From contig NZ_CP029619.1 of the NCBI RefSeq assembly GCF_003176915.1, positions 930,001 to 994,000 of the forward strand: a DNA stretch of 64,000 nt, written 5' to 3'. The translations under genes were made by a program, and so were the position numbers. Position 1 is the first letter of the stretch, and each line of letters begins with the position of its first letter. Under the pieces are notes generated by a model that saw only the letters and a list, made by a program, of their open reading frames with translations, did no database searches and was not told the DNA's origin. The DNA is from Candidatus Cardinium hertigii. GTDB lineage: Bacteria; Bacteroidota; Bacteroidia; Cytophagales; Amoebophilaceae. Shown one piece after another: positions 1 to 9,527 of the stretch.

Positions 1-1
1 C

Positions 2-439
2 GTAACCCCCTATCGTTCCATGCTGCCTGCCCTTGCCCAACGACTAGAAAAAGATCCCTTGCTAAAGGTAACGTTACTGTTAGGGGTACGCTATACCCAA
101 GATCTTTTATATGAGGCAGATTTTGTTGCATTGGCTAAAAAGCAGGCACGTTTCCATTTTCATGTTTACCTAAGTAGAGAAGCCATGCCTTTAGCAAAGG
201 ATTACTATTATACTGGTTATGTGCAAAATGCATTTAATACGCTTGCTTTAAATCCTATGCATAATCTGGTTTACCTTTGCGGTAATCCTTATATGATTGA
301 TGAAAGCAAAGCGAAGCTACAAGAGATAGGTTTTAGTAGGCAACAAATTAAACAAGAGAAATATTTTCCTGCGAAGGCGTTTGTGACTGCTGTAGGGAAT
401 GATGCGCTTAAAATAGAAGGGCAAGGAAGGGAAAGATAA
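2..439 (+). CDS. Ferredoxin-NADP reductase, C-terminal part (partial)
   Basis: This is the C-terminal, NAD(P)-binding half of a ferredoxin/flavodoxin-NADP reductase. The frame is open to the window edge, reading V-T-P-Y-R-S-M-L, which resembles the TPYRSML loop of the family, so the true start lies upstream and the ATG at 20 is internal. Visible family features are the strand LKVTLLLGVRYTQDLLY and the segment NLVYLCGNPYMIDESK, which matches the conserved CGNPxM(I/V) nucleotide-binding motif. Such flavoenzymes pass electrons between NADPH and ferredoxin or flavodoxin in the cytoplasm. The family call rests on these motifs; the electron partner cannot be seen. Confidence 0.8.
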   Translation, partial: VTPYRSMLPALAQRLEKDPLLKVTLLLGVRYTQDLLYEADFVALAKKQARFHFHVYLSREAMPLAKDYYYTGYVQNAFNTLALNPMHNLVYLCGNPYMIDESKAKLQEIGFSRQQIKQEKYFPAKAFVTAVGNDALKIEGQGRER

Positions 440-450
440 CAGATACTACC

Positions 451-1029
451 ATGTGCCACAGATTTACTATTTACCGCAATCCTATATATATGTACGGGAT
501 GGTTGGATTATTGCTTGTAAATACAGGGCAAGCTTGTCAAGAAAGTAAGCCCAAGCTAGAACCAGATTCTTCTTTTGGTACACAGGAAACGTATCCAGCT
601 ATTCCGCTGAAGCCCAAGCCAGAACCAGAGTCTGAGCCCAAGTCCAATCCATCGTCCTCTAAGTCACCCAACCAACCACCCTCTAGCAACATACCTACGC
701 CAACTGATGAATATGAGAAGAAAAAGCAGGAAAAGATTGTTTTTTTGTTAAGAACATTAGATTTCTTGGTAAGAGTAGGTAATTTGTTGTGCGTAGCAGA
801 AGGGCGTGAAGGAATAAACATCGCTTGTAAAGAAGTAGAAGAAAAATTGGTGAGTATGCTACAAGAAACAGGTGAAAATAAGTTAAACCAACCAATTCAG
901 CAATTTTATCAAATATTAAATGTAGCTTTACGAAGCGGTCAACCAGAAAGAAAAGAGAAGATAGAGGCTGCACTGGCAATGTTTAAAAAAAGCATAAAAG
1001 ATTACTGTAATAGCTTAAATCGCTTATAG
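451..1029 (+). CDS. Proline-rich putative lipoprotein, unknown function
   Basis: This is a protein of 192 residues that I do not recognise. A short hydrophobic stretch (MYGMVGLLLVNTGQAC) near the N-terminus ends in a cysteine at about residue 29, so it may be a lipoprotein signal, although the box GQAC lacks the usual hydrophobic residue at -3. An internal ATG at residue 14 would be an equally good start. Residues 32-86 are a low-complexity linker rich in Pro, Lys, Glu and Ser with repeated KPEPES-like words. The C-terminal half (about 87-192) looks helical. It starts 11 bases after the reductase, so the two may be co-transcribed. It resembles the surface or secreted lipoproteins common in intracellular Bacteroidota, but no function can be assigned. 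Confidence 0.6.
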   Translation: MCHRFTIYRNPIYMYGMVGLLLVNTGQACQESKPKLEPDSSFGTQETYPAIPLKPKPEPESEPKSNPSSSKSPNQPPSSNIPTPTDEYEKKKQEKIVFLLRTLDFLVRVGNLLCVAEGREGINIACKEVEEKLVSMLQETGENKLNQPIQQFYQILNVALRSGQPERKEKIEAALAMFKKSIKDYCNSLNRL

Positions 1030-1046
1030 CTTACCAGTTGTTACGT

Positions 1047-1079
1047 GGCCAGCTCTTCCCTGGGAAGAAAGCGGGCTGG
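1047..1079. terminator. GC-rich hairpin between convergent genes
   Basis: An interrupted inverted repeat (CCAGC...TCTTCC-loop-GGAAGA...GCTGG) lies between the stop of the lipoprotein gene and the stop of convergent mnmE. The position suggests a bidirectional transcription terminator. No long T-run follows on either side, so the call is tentative. Confidence 0.4.
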
Positions 1080-1110
1080 GGGTATGTTGGCCAGCCTTCT
1101 GTCCCGTGGC

Positions 1111-2469
1111 TTATTTCCCAATACAAAATTTAGAAAAGATTTCCCCCAGGATCTCTTCTGTAGTAATAGTGCCTGTGATTTCACCTAGGGAATGTAGGGC
1201 AATCTGGATAGCTGATGCCAATAATTCATTGGGTAAATGCTCCTCCAACCCTGTCCGTATTGCTTCCAATGCTGTTTTACTTTTTTGCAGTCGTTCATAG
1301 TGCCGTGCATTAACAACAACCGTTTCCGCTGTTTGTATTTGCGCTTGGTTGAATAGATTTAAAATTTTGCTTTTAAGTTTATCTATCCCTTCATTGGTTT
1401 GCGCAGCTGTAAGTAGATAATTTTTGGCTTTAAAAGCTGTTAGGGCAGCAGAGGAGGCAATATCCATCTTATTGCCAATTTTAATCAACGAAGCTTTTGC
1501 TAAGTTTAAGGTAGCGATTGCTTGCTCCGCCTGTACAACGGTCATACAAGAGAGATCTACTAAGTAAAGTACTACCAATGCTTTGCTTGCTTGCTGCTTA
1601 GCACGTTCTATGCCTATGGCTTCTATATCGTCGGATGCTTTTTCCCTTAGGCCAGCCGTGTCTACAAACCGAAAGAGCAAACCATCTAAATTCAAATGAC
1701 CCTCAATGGTATCTCGTGTAGTACCCGCTATAGGTGAAACAATAGCGCGTTCTTCTTGTAACAAAGCATTCAATAGGGTGGATTTCCCTACATTAGGGGC
1801 CCCTAGGATGGTTACAGCTATCCCATTTTTAATTACATTGCCTAATTTAAAACTTTCTATCAGTTGCTGTAGCGTTGCCAACAGTTCTGTCGTTAACGTT
1901 TTTAAGTGGATCCTATCTACCAACGCAATATCTTCCTCTGAGAAGTCTAATTCTAATTCCAACAATGCTGCCATATGTATCAATGCTTTGCGCAATTCCT
2001 GTAATTGGGAAGAAAAACCACCCCGCATTTGGTTTAGTGCGATTTGATGGGTTAGGGCAGAATTAGCAGCAATGAGATCCGCTACGGCTTCTGCTTGGGT
2101 CAAATCAAATCGGCCATTTAGAAAAGCACGCTTGGTAAATTCTCCCGGATCTGCTACACGAACACCGCGCGCTACAAACAGTTCTATCAATTGTGCTACA
2201 ATAAAGGGCGAACCATGGCAAGAGATCTCAACGGAATCTTCTTTGGTAAAAGAATGTGGGGCTATAAAAATGGAAACCAATACCTCATCAATTACAGTTT
2301 GACCTTGTCGTATAACCCCAAAATGAATGGTATGTGAAGCTTGTTGCGTTAGATCTTTTCCTTTAAATACTTGATTTACAGCATAAATAACACCACGTCC
2401 AGAAAGTCTTATTACGGCGATGGCACTTACGCCGTTCGGTGTAGCAAGCGCAATAATGGGATCTTGCAT
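1111..2469 (-). CDS. mnmE: tRNA modification GTPase MnmE
   Basis: MnmE works with MnmG to add the carboxymethylaminomethyl (or related) group at C5 of wobble uridine 34 in certain tRNAs. At 452 residues it has the usual length. The N-terminal formyl-tetrahydrofolate-binding domain begins DPIIALATPNGVSAIAVIRLSG. The inserted G domain carries GAPNVGKSTL (G1, about residue 220), DTAGLRE (G3) and NKMD (G4). The protein ends in CIGK, the conserved catalytic-cysteine C-terminus of the family. The ATG at 2469 is chosen because the canonical N-terminus starts there. The ankyrin gene ends 23 bases upstream on the same strand, so read-through from it is possible. Confidence 0.97.
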   Translation of the reverse strand: MQDPIIALATPNGVSAIAVIRLSGRGVIYAVNQVFKGKDLTQQASHTIHFGVIRQGQTVIDEVLVSIFIAPHSFTKEDSVEISCHGSPFIVAQLIELFVARGVRVADPGEFTKRAFLNGRFDLTQAEAVADLIAANSALTHQIALNQMRGGFSSQLQELRKALIHMAALLELELDFSEEDIALVDRIHLKTLTTELLATLQQLIESFKLGNVIKNGIAVTILGAPNVGKSTLLNALLQEERAIVSPIAGTTRDTIEGHLNLDGLLFRFVDTAGLREKASDDIEAIGIERAKQQASKALVVLYLVDLSCMTVVQAEQAIATLNLAKASLIKIGNKMDIASSAALTAFKAKNYLLTAAQTNEGIDKLKSKILNLFNQAQIQTAETVVVNARHYERLQKSKTALEAIRTGLEEHLPNELLASAIQIALHSLGEITGTITTEEILGEIFSKFCIGK

Positions 2470-2492
2470 ATGCGTTGTAGTGTGATGACTTA

Positions 2493-3788
2493 TTATATAG
2501 TTTTCCGACGTTTTTTTAAATATTTAGTAACGCTATCATTGGCTTGCTTATCAACTAAATTTATAAGTTTTCCCCCCTTTTTTGTGCCCAAGTAGAAGAT
2601 ACGTTCCTCAATATTAAAGGCACCTGTTGGATGTTGTGAATATACATCTATTTCCTTATAGGGCTTCAAACTTTCCATATTATCTAAATCATGGATAGTA
2701 TACCGTAAAGCCTTATTTAGATCATTGATTTTCTTTCCTTCGACTAAGAAGTTAACGATAGGCAGATGCCCATTTTTAATAGCTAAGGCTAAGACCAATA
2801 AGTTAAAACCATTATCATAGGTTTCTTGCTCGTATAGGTGTTTTACAATATCGATATATCCCTGTTCAACAGCCAGGCATAAAGCTGCTTTCCCATATGG
2901 AGAAGTAGTTTTATTTATGTCTAAATTATTATCATGATTGACTTCTTGCTCGTATAAATACTTTACAATAGCGCAATTTCCATATTCAGCAGCCAAGAAT
3001 AGAGGCCTTGAAAGACTTTTTATTGGATCACCAGAAGCATTATTTATTAGCCAGTAATGTGCCGAATCCAAAGAATTTTTCGTTGCAGGGTTACATAATT
3101 CGATTACTTTACCATATAAATCATTTATAATGTCACAATCTCCCTGTTCAGCAGCCAATAATAGAGGCCGCCTAAGAAATTGACTGGTTATATGTATAGG
3201 AGCCCTATTCGTTACTAAGTAGCGTACGATACCCAAAGAATTTTCCTTGATAGCGTTACGTAATGCGATCATTTTATCGGAAGGATTTAATCTTATTTTT
3301 AGCGTATGATTACTATTTAGCAATAGCTTGATTATATCTTTGTTCAAGTTGCGTATAGCATAGTCTATAGCTCCATAACCTGCCCTATCTACGGTATCTG
3401 CCTTTGCACCACATTTTAGTAACCAGTGTACTAATTTTCTATCGCCTGCTTTTGCAGCTTTGCCTAGTGCGGTCATGCCATCTGGGTCTTGGCCATTAAA
3501 GCCATCCGTTATTATGTGTGCATAGTCAGGGATCCTTAGTATTTGATTAAATTGCATCATAAGCGATTCATGCGTAGGTTCTTTGTAGTATTTTGTTGCT
3601 AATTCTGTATTTAAATCCAGTAGCAATTTATTCGTTTGTTCAATCGCACTGCCTAATGCTGTCATGTCACTTGGTCCTTGTTTTGGCATAATATTTATAG
3701 TGGCTTCTTTTTTATTACATCCTGTTAACATTAAGCTTAAACACCCTAACAACAACGGTTTTGCTAAAATAGCTTTTGCACTTTTCAT
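2493..3788 (-). CDS. Ankyrin-repeat lipoprotein
   Basis: This 431-residue protein starts with a lipoprotein signal: a charged N-terminus, then LLLGCLSLMLTGC with a good lipobox (LTGC, cysteine near residue 24). It is therefore probably membrane-anchored on the periplasmic or outer surface. The body holds about seven or eight ankyrin repeats from residue 100 on. The clearest are DGMTALGKAAKAGDRKLVHWLL and GYGAIDYAIRNLNKDIIKLLL, and further degenerate helices read RPLLLAAEQGDCDIINDLY, RPLFLAAEYGNCAIVKYLY and AALCLAVEQGYIDIVKHLY. Ankyrin repeats mediate protein binding and are expanded in intracellular symbionts, where some act on host proteins. Whether this one is exported is not visible. It ends in a short basic tail, and the target is unknown. 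Confidence 0.85.
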   Translation of the reverse strand: MKSAKAILAKPLLLGCLSLMLTGCNKKEATINIMPKQGPSDMTALGSAIEQTNKLLLDLNTELATKYYKEPTHESLMMQFNQILRIPDYAHIITDGFNGQDPDGMTALGKAAKAGDRKLVHWLLKCGAKADTVDRAGYGAIDYAIRNLNKDIIKLLLNSNHTLKIRLNPSDKMIALRNAIKENSLGIVRYLVTNRAPIHITSQFLRRPLLLAAEQGDCDIINDLYGKVIELCNPATKNSLDSAHYWLINNASGDPIKSLSRPLFLAAEYGNCAIVKYLYEQEVNHDNNLDINKTTSPYGKAALCLAVEQGYIDIVKHLYEQETYDNGFNLLVLALAIKNGHLPIVNFLVEGKKINDLNKALRYTIHDLDNMESLKPYKEIDVYSQHPTGAFNIEERIFYLGTKKGGKLINLVDKQANDSVTKYLKKRRKTI

Positions 3789-3970
3789 ACTTAATTAAAT
3801 CTTATTTTATTGTACATGTATTTCATCTTTCAAGCGTTGGTATTTCCTTTTTTTATCAGTCTAGCATAGCTGGAAATAAATGCCAAATGTACGTTCCCTT
3901 TATGAACGCTCTCTTTTATTTTGTACATCTTAATAGGCTTATGCGTCTATGTGCACATGCGGGTGAACGC

Positions 3971-4726
3971 TCACTTTTCTACAAACAACCTTTCTGGATA
4001 ACCTATTTCTGTTAAAGTCAAACCATGAGATGGGACGAGCGTAAGTAAGGGGCGTTGCGCAGGCTTGGTTCGTATCCAGTTTGACAAGGTCTCTACGCTC
4101 ATCGTACCATAGCCTACCTTCAATATGGTAGCTACGATAATCCGTACCATACCACGTAAAAAACGATCTGCTTTTATACGAAATATAATAGAATTACCTA
4201 GATCAATCCAAATAGCTTCTTTTATGGTACATACAGAAGTCATAACTTGAGGAGAAACTTTACTAAAAAATTCAAAATCTGTTTGTACACAAAAGAGGGC
4301 AGCTATTTGATTCAATAAGGGGAGTGGTGGTAACCGATAGAACCAAACAGTTGTAGCAGCATAAAATGGATTTTTATGATAAACAATGGCATATTCATAT
4401 ATGCGGTAGCAGGCATCAAAGCGGGCATGCGCATCATCCTGTACGGGGCGAATAGCTGTAATACTGATATCAATGGGCAACATGCGGTTTAACCTATAGA
4501 TTAGGTTTTCCACATCATCTATTGGTTTAATGGCATCAAAATGGGCTACTTGCTGCTGGGCATGTACCCCCTTATCCGTTCTACTACTGCCATGAATGCG
4601 TGTCTTTGTAGCTAGTAGCCTGCTCAATACTTGCTCTATTACTTCTTGCACGGAACAGGCGTTCTGTTGGGTTTGCCAACCACTGTAGGACTTACCTAGG
4701 TAGGCTATGTATAGGAAATAACGCAT
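3971..4726 (-). CDS. truA: tRNA pseudouridine synthase A
   Basis: TruA isomerises uridines 38-40 in the anticodon stem of many tRNAs. The 251-residue length is standard. The catalytic aspartate lies in the motif GSSRTDKGVHAQ (about residues 46-57), and the N-terminal strand FLYIAYLGKSYSGWQTQQN is the family's opening. The conserved C-terminal FLRGMVRIIVATILKVG and LTLVPSHGLTL segments are present. The gene stands alone, divergent from the antiporter gene at 4959. Confidence 0.96.
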   Translation of the reverse strand: MRYFLYIAYLGKSYSGWQTQQNACSVQEVIEQVLSRLLATKTRIHGSSRTDKGVHAQQQVAHFDAIKPIDDVENLIYRLNRMLPIDISITAIRPVQDDAHARFDACYRIYEYAIVYHKNPFYAATTVWFYRLPPLPLLNQIAALFCVQTDFEFFSKVSPQVMTSVCTIKEAIWIDLGNSIIFRIKADRFLRGMVRIIVATILKVGYGTMSVETLSNWIRTKPAQRPLLTLVPSHGLTLTEIGYPERLFVEK

Positions 4727-4841
4727 AAAGTAAGGTACGCTTGCTATAAAATTTAAATAAAAGAGCAGGTCCGTAAGGCTATCAATTTTAAATAATAATT
4801 ATAATAGATTAAGTGCTTTTTTGTTATATTTTGCCTAATTT

Positions 4842-4905
4842 GCTTTTAGTACGGCATAACTATTGCTTTATTCGCTTTTAGTAGGGTATAAATATATGCT
4901 TTATG
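4842..4905. repeat. Imperfect 32-bp direct repeat upstream of antiporter gene
   Basis: Two adjacent copies begin with GCTTTTAGTA and continue with GGCATAAC...TGCTTTAT and GGGTATAA...TGCTTTAT. They lie in the 230-bp AT-rich divergent spacer between truA and the antiporter gene. They could be a duplicated promoter or operator site, or simple slippage; nothing in the sequence decides. Confidence 0.4.
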
Positions 4906-4958
4906 CATGTGAAAGCAACGTTTACCACAAGTGGTTGTTTACATTTATTTAGAAACTG

Positions 4959-6446
4959 ATGCAGCTAACACCAGAAAAATTACTTATTGCCAGCTCATTT
5001 CTACTTTTTATAAGTATTATAACAACCAAATTATCTACCAGGCTAGGGATTCCCTCCTTAGTTATTTTTTTATTGGTGGGCATGGCTGCTGGTCATAAAC
5101 AATTGGGTAATATCGACTTCCACAACCCTGTAGCTGCTCAGCTATTGGGTGCTATTACGTTAAGCCTTATTCTTTTTACAGGAGGCATAGAAACAGAATA
5201 CAAGCATATACGTCCTATTGTATGGAGTGGTATAGCATTGGCAACCGTTGGTATTCTCATTACTACTGGGAGTGTTGGTTTATTTATTTGGGGTATAACC
5301 AAGCTATGGAAAAACAATATTCAGTTTACCCTTTTAGAGGGGATGCTTATGGGGGCTATTGTCGCCTCTACAGACGCGGCTGCTGTTTTTGCGATCATTC
5401 GGTCTAAAAATATACGCTTAAAAAATAACTTAAGCCCATTACTGGAATTAGAATCGGGCAGCAATGATACCATGGCTTGGTTTTTGATGTTTTTGTTTAA
5501 AACATTATTGATAACCCAGCAATCCATTCGTCCCATGGATGCTATTCTTATGTTTGTACGCGAAATGGTCGTAGGTGGTATAGCAGGCTTATTGGTAGGT
5601 AAGCTTATGCTTTTGCTGCTTGACAATCTACGGCTTACAAACCGCTCCCTCTATCCAGGATTGATTTTAGCGGTAGTTATTTTTACCTATTCCATTACCC
5701 ATTCCCTGCATGGCAATGCTTTCTTGGCAGTTTACCTGGTAGGATTGCTATTAGGCAAGCAAAATTTCCCCTATAAGAAAAACATCATACAATTTTGCGA
5801 AGGTATTTCTTGGTTGATGCAAATTATTATGTTTATAATGCTTGGCTTATTGGTTTATCCACATAAACTGCTCCCTATTGCAGGCATAGGCCTATTGCTT
5901 TCCATTTTTTTAATGTTTATAGCCCGTCCATTGAGCGTTTTTATTTCGCTATGTTTTTCTAGAAAAATGGGCTTCAATCATAAGGTTTTTATATCTTGGG
6001 TAGGGCTTAGGGGGGCAGTTCCCATTGTTTTTGCTACGTATCCGCTGCTAGATAATATCCACCAAGCAGATGTGATGTACCATATTGTTTTTTTTGTGGT
6101 ACTCACTTCTATTTTATTTCAGGGTACTACGCTTTCTCCATTAGCTAAATGGCTGCGGTTAGAGGAAGAGGCAGTGGAGCAACAGTTCCCTAGTATTAAG
6201 CTCCCAGAAGAAATAGAAAGTGAATTAGTAGAATTGATTGTGCCTAGCCATTCACCCGCTATCGGTAAAAAACTGGTACAGTTGAATTTACCAGCAGATT
6301 CGTTGATTTTGCTAATAAGAAGAAACGATACCTATGTAATACCTAGAGGAGATATCGTTCTTACAGCATTTGATTTACTCATGCTTATAGCAGAAAATAA
6401 AGAAACAATCGATACCGTAAAACAGATTTTAGCTATTGTAGATTAA
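4959..6446 (+). CDS. Cation/proton antiporter (CPA1 / CvrA-NhaP2 type)
   Basis: This is a polytopic inner-membrane antiporter of 495 residues that exchanges K+ or Na+ for H+, controlling cytoplasmic pH, volume and ion content. About twelve hydrophobic segments fill residues 8-385, with the family signatures FLLVGMAAGHKQLG, FTGGIETEY, ASTDAAAVFAI (the ion-binding ST-D region) and SWVGLRGAVPIVFATYP. The cytoplasmic tail from about residue 405 (ELVELIVPSHSPAIGKKL to the end) looks like a TrkA-C/RCK-C ligand-binding domain, as in CvrA/NhaP2 proteins. The ion specificity cannot be read from sequence. lpdA follows after 67 bases and may be in the same transcript. Confidence 0.9.
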   Translation: MQLTPEKLLIASSFLLFISIITTKLSTRLGIPSLVIFLLVGMAAGHKQLGNIDFHNPVAAQLLGAITLSLILFTGGIETEYKHIRPIVWSGIALATVGILITTGSVGLFIWGITKLWKNNIQFTLLEGMLMGAIVASTDAAAVFAIIRSKNIRLKNNLSPLLELESGSNDTMAWFLMFLFKTLLITQQSIRPMDAILMFVREMVVGGIAGLLVGKLMLLLLDNLRLTNRSLYPGLILAVVIFTYSITHSLHGNAFLAVYLVGLLLGKQNFPYKKNIIQFCEGISWLMQIIMFIMLGLLVYPHKLLPIAGIGLLLSIFLMFIARPLSVFISLCFSRKMGFNHKVFISWVGLRGAVPIVFATYPLLDNIHQADVMYHIVFFVVLTSILFQGTTLSPLAKWLRLEEEAVEQQFPSIKLPEEIESELVELIVPSHSPAIGKKLVQLNLPADSLILLIRRNDTYVIPRGDIVLTAFDLLMLIAENKETIDTVKQILAIVD

Positions 6447-6513
6447 CTATTGTAATGGTAGCGTTACGCCAAGCAGTAATTCAACTACCATACGAACATA
6501 AGATTACAGTATA

Positions 6514-7926
6514 ATGACCACAATGACTCCCGTAGACGCACAATATGACCTTATCGTAATTGGAAGTGGACCAGCTGGTTATGTAGCTGCCATTAGGGCG
6601 GCGCAATTAGGCATGCAGGTAGCTGTTATAGAGCAAGAGGCCGTGGGCGGTATTTGCCTCAACTGGGGGTGTATTCCCATGAAGGCATTGGTAAAAAGTG
6701 CACAGGTATTTGACTATCTGCAGCATGCAGCAGATTTTGGTATTCAAGTAACAGCTGCCCAACCAGATTTATGCGCCATGGTTCAACGGAGCAGAGCCAT
6801 TGCAGCTACTATGGCTAAAGGCATTGATTATCTTTTTAAGAAACATAACATTGTACTGCTAAAGGGGCATGGCAAAGTAGCCTCTCCCCATACAGTTACC
6901 CTTACTCTTTCAGCGGGCGTTACAAGGCATTATTGTGCACAGCATATTATACTAGCAACGGGAGGTAGAAACCGCTTACTGCCTGGTTTCCCTACGGATG
7001 GGACTAAGGTTATGGGCTATAGGGAAGCACTTGCACTCTCTACACAACCGGCCACTATGCTCATCATAGGAGGGGGCGCTATTGGATGTGAATTTGCCTA
7101 TTTTTACCATACGATAGGCACAAAGGTCACATTGGTAGAACGGCAACCCTATTTGTTGTCTTTAGAAGATGAGGCTATTTCCAAGCAGGTATACCAATCT
7201 TTTACTAAATCGGGCATGCAGGTTTATACAGCTGCAACGGTCACTGCAGTGGACGTAAAGGGAGCGAACCCTACTGTAACGATCCATACGGCAGCAGGAG
7301 AGATCTCCCTCGCATGTGATACTATTCTTTCTGCTGTTGGCATAATGGCTAATGTAGAAAACATAGGGCTAGAGGAAAATGGAATTCTTATAGAACAGGG
7401 TAAAATTGTAGTGGATGCTTATTATAGGACCAGTTGTGAGCGGGTGTATGCTATTGGAGATGTAATTAAGGGGCCTGCACTAGCGCATGTAGCTTCTGCA
7501 GAAGCCATTATTTGTGTGGAAAAAATAGCAGGTCTTGATCCAGAACCATTGGATTACCATAATATACCTACTTGTACCTATATAACACCAGAGGTGGCTT
7601 CTGTAGGGTATACAGAAAAAGCTGCGCAAGAAGCTGGTTATAGTGTTAAAGTAGGCGTTTTTCCTTTTTCTGCTTCTGGAAAGGCGCATACAGCGGGTGC
7701 TTCAGAGGGGTTTGTAAAGGTAATTTTTGATGCGCAATATGGGGAATGGCTCGGTGCACATATGGTAGGTACTAATGTTGCAGAAATGATTTCAGAAGTC
7801 GTGGTGGCACGTAAGCTAGAAACTACAGCGCATGAAATACAGAACAGTGTACACCCGCATCCAACTATGTCTGAAGCCATTATGGAAGCCGTTGCAGCAG
7901 CTTATGGAGGAGCGATTCATATTTAA
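6514..7926 (+). CDS. lpdA: Dihydrolipoyl dehydrogenase (E3)
   Basis: This flavoprotein reoxidises dihydrolipoamide of 2-oxoacid dehydrogenase complexes (or the glycine cleavage system) using NAD+. Its 470 residues carry the FAD-binding motif VIGSGPAGYVAAIRAAQLG (about 15-33). The redox disulphide lies in GGICLNWGCIPMKAL, where Met replaces the more usual Ser or Thr after CIP. The NAD motif IIGGGAIGCEF and the second FAD motif VYAIGDV are present. The C-terminal His-Glu pair lies in HPHPTMSEAIMEA. The other complex subunits are not in this window. Its stop codon touches the first base of the family-A nuclease repeat array. Confidence 0.95.
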   Translation: MTTMTPVDAQYDLIVIGSGPAGYVAAIRAAQLGMQVAVIEQEAVGGICLNWGCIPMKALVKSAQVFDYLQHAADFGIQVTAAQPDLCAMVQRSRAIAATMAKGIDYLFKKHNIVLLKGHGKVASPHTVTLTLSAGVTRHYCAQHIILATGGRNRLLPGFPTDGTKVMGYREALALSTQPATMLIIGGGAIGCEFAYFYHTIGTKVTLVERQPYLLSLEDEAISKQVYQSFTKSGMQVYTAATVTAVDVKGANPTVTIHTAAGEISLACDTILSAVGIMANVENIGLEENGILIEQGKIVVDAYYRTSCERVYAIGDVIKGPALAHVASAEAIICVEKIAGLDPEPLDYHNIPTCTYITPEVASVGYTEKAAQEAGYSVKVGVFPFSASGKAHTAGASEGFVKVIFDAQYGEWLGAHMVGTNVAEMISEVVVARKLETTAHEIQNSVHPHPTMSEAIMEAVAAAYGGAIHI

Positions 7927-8175
7927 AGGCATAGGGTCTTCCTTATAATCTTCTGGGCCATATTTTCACTTTAGCACGTATACATACAGGCCTCTATCGA
8001 AGCGTACTCGAAAGTTTTTATTGGGACAATGTCCCATAAGGACTTAACGAAGTTTCTGACGCATTACATCAAACAAAATTGAAAAATTTAAATGATAGTT
8101 AGCCTACCTTCCTTGGGTTCTAAGGCCTTGCTGAATCGCACCTATGCAAGGCTGATAGATGACACATTAATTTAA

Positions 8176-8183
8176 TACTTTTG
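8176..8183 (+). promoter_or_regulatory. Possible Bacteroidota -7 element upstream of Rpn-A
   Basis: TACTTTTG fits the Bacteroidota -7 consensus TAnnTTTG and lies 15 bases before the ATG. No clear -33 TTTG box is found at the expected spacing, so this may be chance. The same site recurs before all four copies. Confidence 0.25.
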
Positions 8184-8197
8184 AGTAAGTTATCTTT

Positions 8198-9184
8198 ATG
8201 GTAAAAAGATTAAAACATGATGGACTAGCCAAACTAATCCTTTCAGATCCAATAGCTGCTCAGGAATTTCTAACCCATTATTTACCAGAATCTTGTAAAT
8301 CGTTATTGGATTTAACCACGATTAAGGTTGAAAAAGAATCCTTTGTAGAGGAAGATTTAAAGCAAAAGTTCAGTGATTTGGTTTTCTCGATCAGAATGAA
8401 AAACAATGAACAAGCATTCATTTACACATTGATAGAAGCTGAGGTTAGTCCTAAGTATTGGACGGCATACAAATTATGGAAATATACATTTTTGCTACTC
8501 GAAAGACATAAAACGAAAAAGACATCAAAATTACCCCTCATAATTCCCATAGTCGTATATCATGGGAATAGACCCTTTAATGCCCCAAGAAATTTATGGG
8601 ACTTATTTAGTCACCCCGCTCTTGCTCAATCGTTTATGGGAGGAGATTATCAACTGGTAGACTTGTATGCTATGTCCGATGACGAGATTAAGCAAAAGGC
8701 ACATTTAGGCATGCTCGAATACTTTATGAAGTATATATATTCTCGTGATATAATTAAGTTATGGGAAGAATTTTTAGAAACCTTTAAATCTTGTATTCTT
8801 CTTGACAAGGAAAAAGGTTATATTTATATGAGAAATTTCTTATGGTATAGCGACAGCAAACTACCTGAAGATAAACAGTCTGTTCTAGAAAAGGTTATCA
8901 CAAAATATCTACCTAGAGAGGATAAAGAAGATATTATGAGAACTATAGCACAAAAATATAGGGACGAAGGGATCCAAATAGGGCAAGAAAAAGGGATCCA
9001 AATAGGGCAAGAAAAAGGGATCCAAATAGGGCAAGAAAAAGGGATCCAAATAGGGCAAGAAAAAGGAAAGATAGAAATAGCTAAGGCTATGTTTCTCAAA
9101 GGCTACCCTATGGAAGATATCGTGCTTCTTACTGGCTTGCCTTTTTCTCATATCCAAGGTCTTATAAAGGAAAAAGGTTCCTAA
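8198..9184 (+). CDS. Rpn/YhgA-like PD-(D/E)XK nuclease, family A copy 1
   Basis: This 328-residue protein belongs to the Rpn (recombination-promoting nuclease, formerly transposase_31/YhgA-like) group. Family landmarks are the N-terminal DPIAAQEFLTHYLP, the nuclease core with Asp60 and LIEAEVSPKYWTAYKLWKY (Glu80-x-Glu82; relatives often have E-x-Q), LPLIIPIVVYHG (about 115-126) and LVDLYAMSDDEIKQKAHLGMLEY. E. coli Rpn proteins are DNA endonucleases that raise recA-independent recombination. Near residue 258 it has four repeats of GIQIGQEK, then a conserved C-terminal tail (IAKAM-LKGYPMEDIVLLTG). Among the four copies it alone has Arg at residue 66 (FSIRMKN). Confidence 0.88.
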   Translation: MVKRLKHDGLAKLILSDPIAAQEFLTHYLPESCKSLLDLTTIKVEKESFVEEDLKQKFSDLVFSIRMKNNEQAFIYTLIEAEVSPKYWTAYKLWKYTFLLLERHKTKKTSKLPLIIPIVVYHGNRPFNAPRNLWDLFSHPALAQSFMGGDYQLVDLYAMSDDEIKQKAHLGMLEYFMKYIYSRDIIKLWEEFLETFKSCILLDKEKGYIYMRNFLWYSDSKLPEDKQSVLEKVITKYLPREDKEDIMRTIAQKYRDEGIQIGQEKGIQIGQEKGIQIGQEKGIQIGQEKGKIEIAKAMFLKGYPMEDIVLLTGLPFSHIQGLIKEKGS

Positions 9185-9527
9185 TTAGGATAGCTCTGGT
9201 AGTGTTCAATGAGTTTTGTCAGCCTCCTGCTTCCTTAAGGAGACTAGCTATAAGAAAGGCATAAGGTCTTCCTTATAATCTTCTGGGCCATATTTTCACT
9301 TTAGCACGTATACATACAGGCCTCTATCGAAGCGTACTCGAAAGTTTTTATTGGGACAATGTCCCATAAGGACTTAACGAAGTTTCTGACGCATTACATC
9401 AAACAAAATTGAAAAATTTAAATGATAGTTAGCCTACCTTCCTTGGGTTCTAAGGCCTTGCTGAATCGCACCTATGCAAGGCTGATAGATGACACATTAA
9501 TTTAATACTTTTGAGTAAGTTATCTTT

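Noticed and set aside
8824-9157. Minus-strand frames with PFSCPIWI or FFLPYLDP repeats (also in the other Rpn-A copies)
   Set aside because: Antisense of the 24-bp repeats within the nuclease genes.
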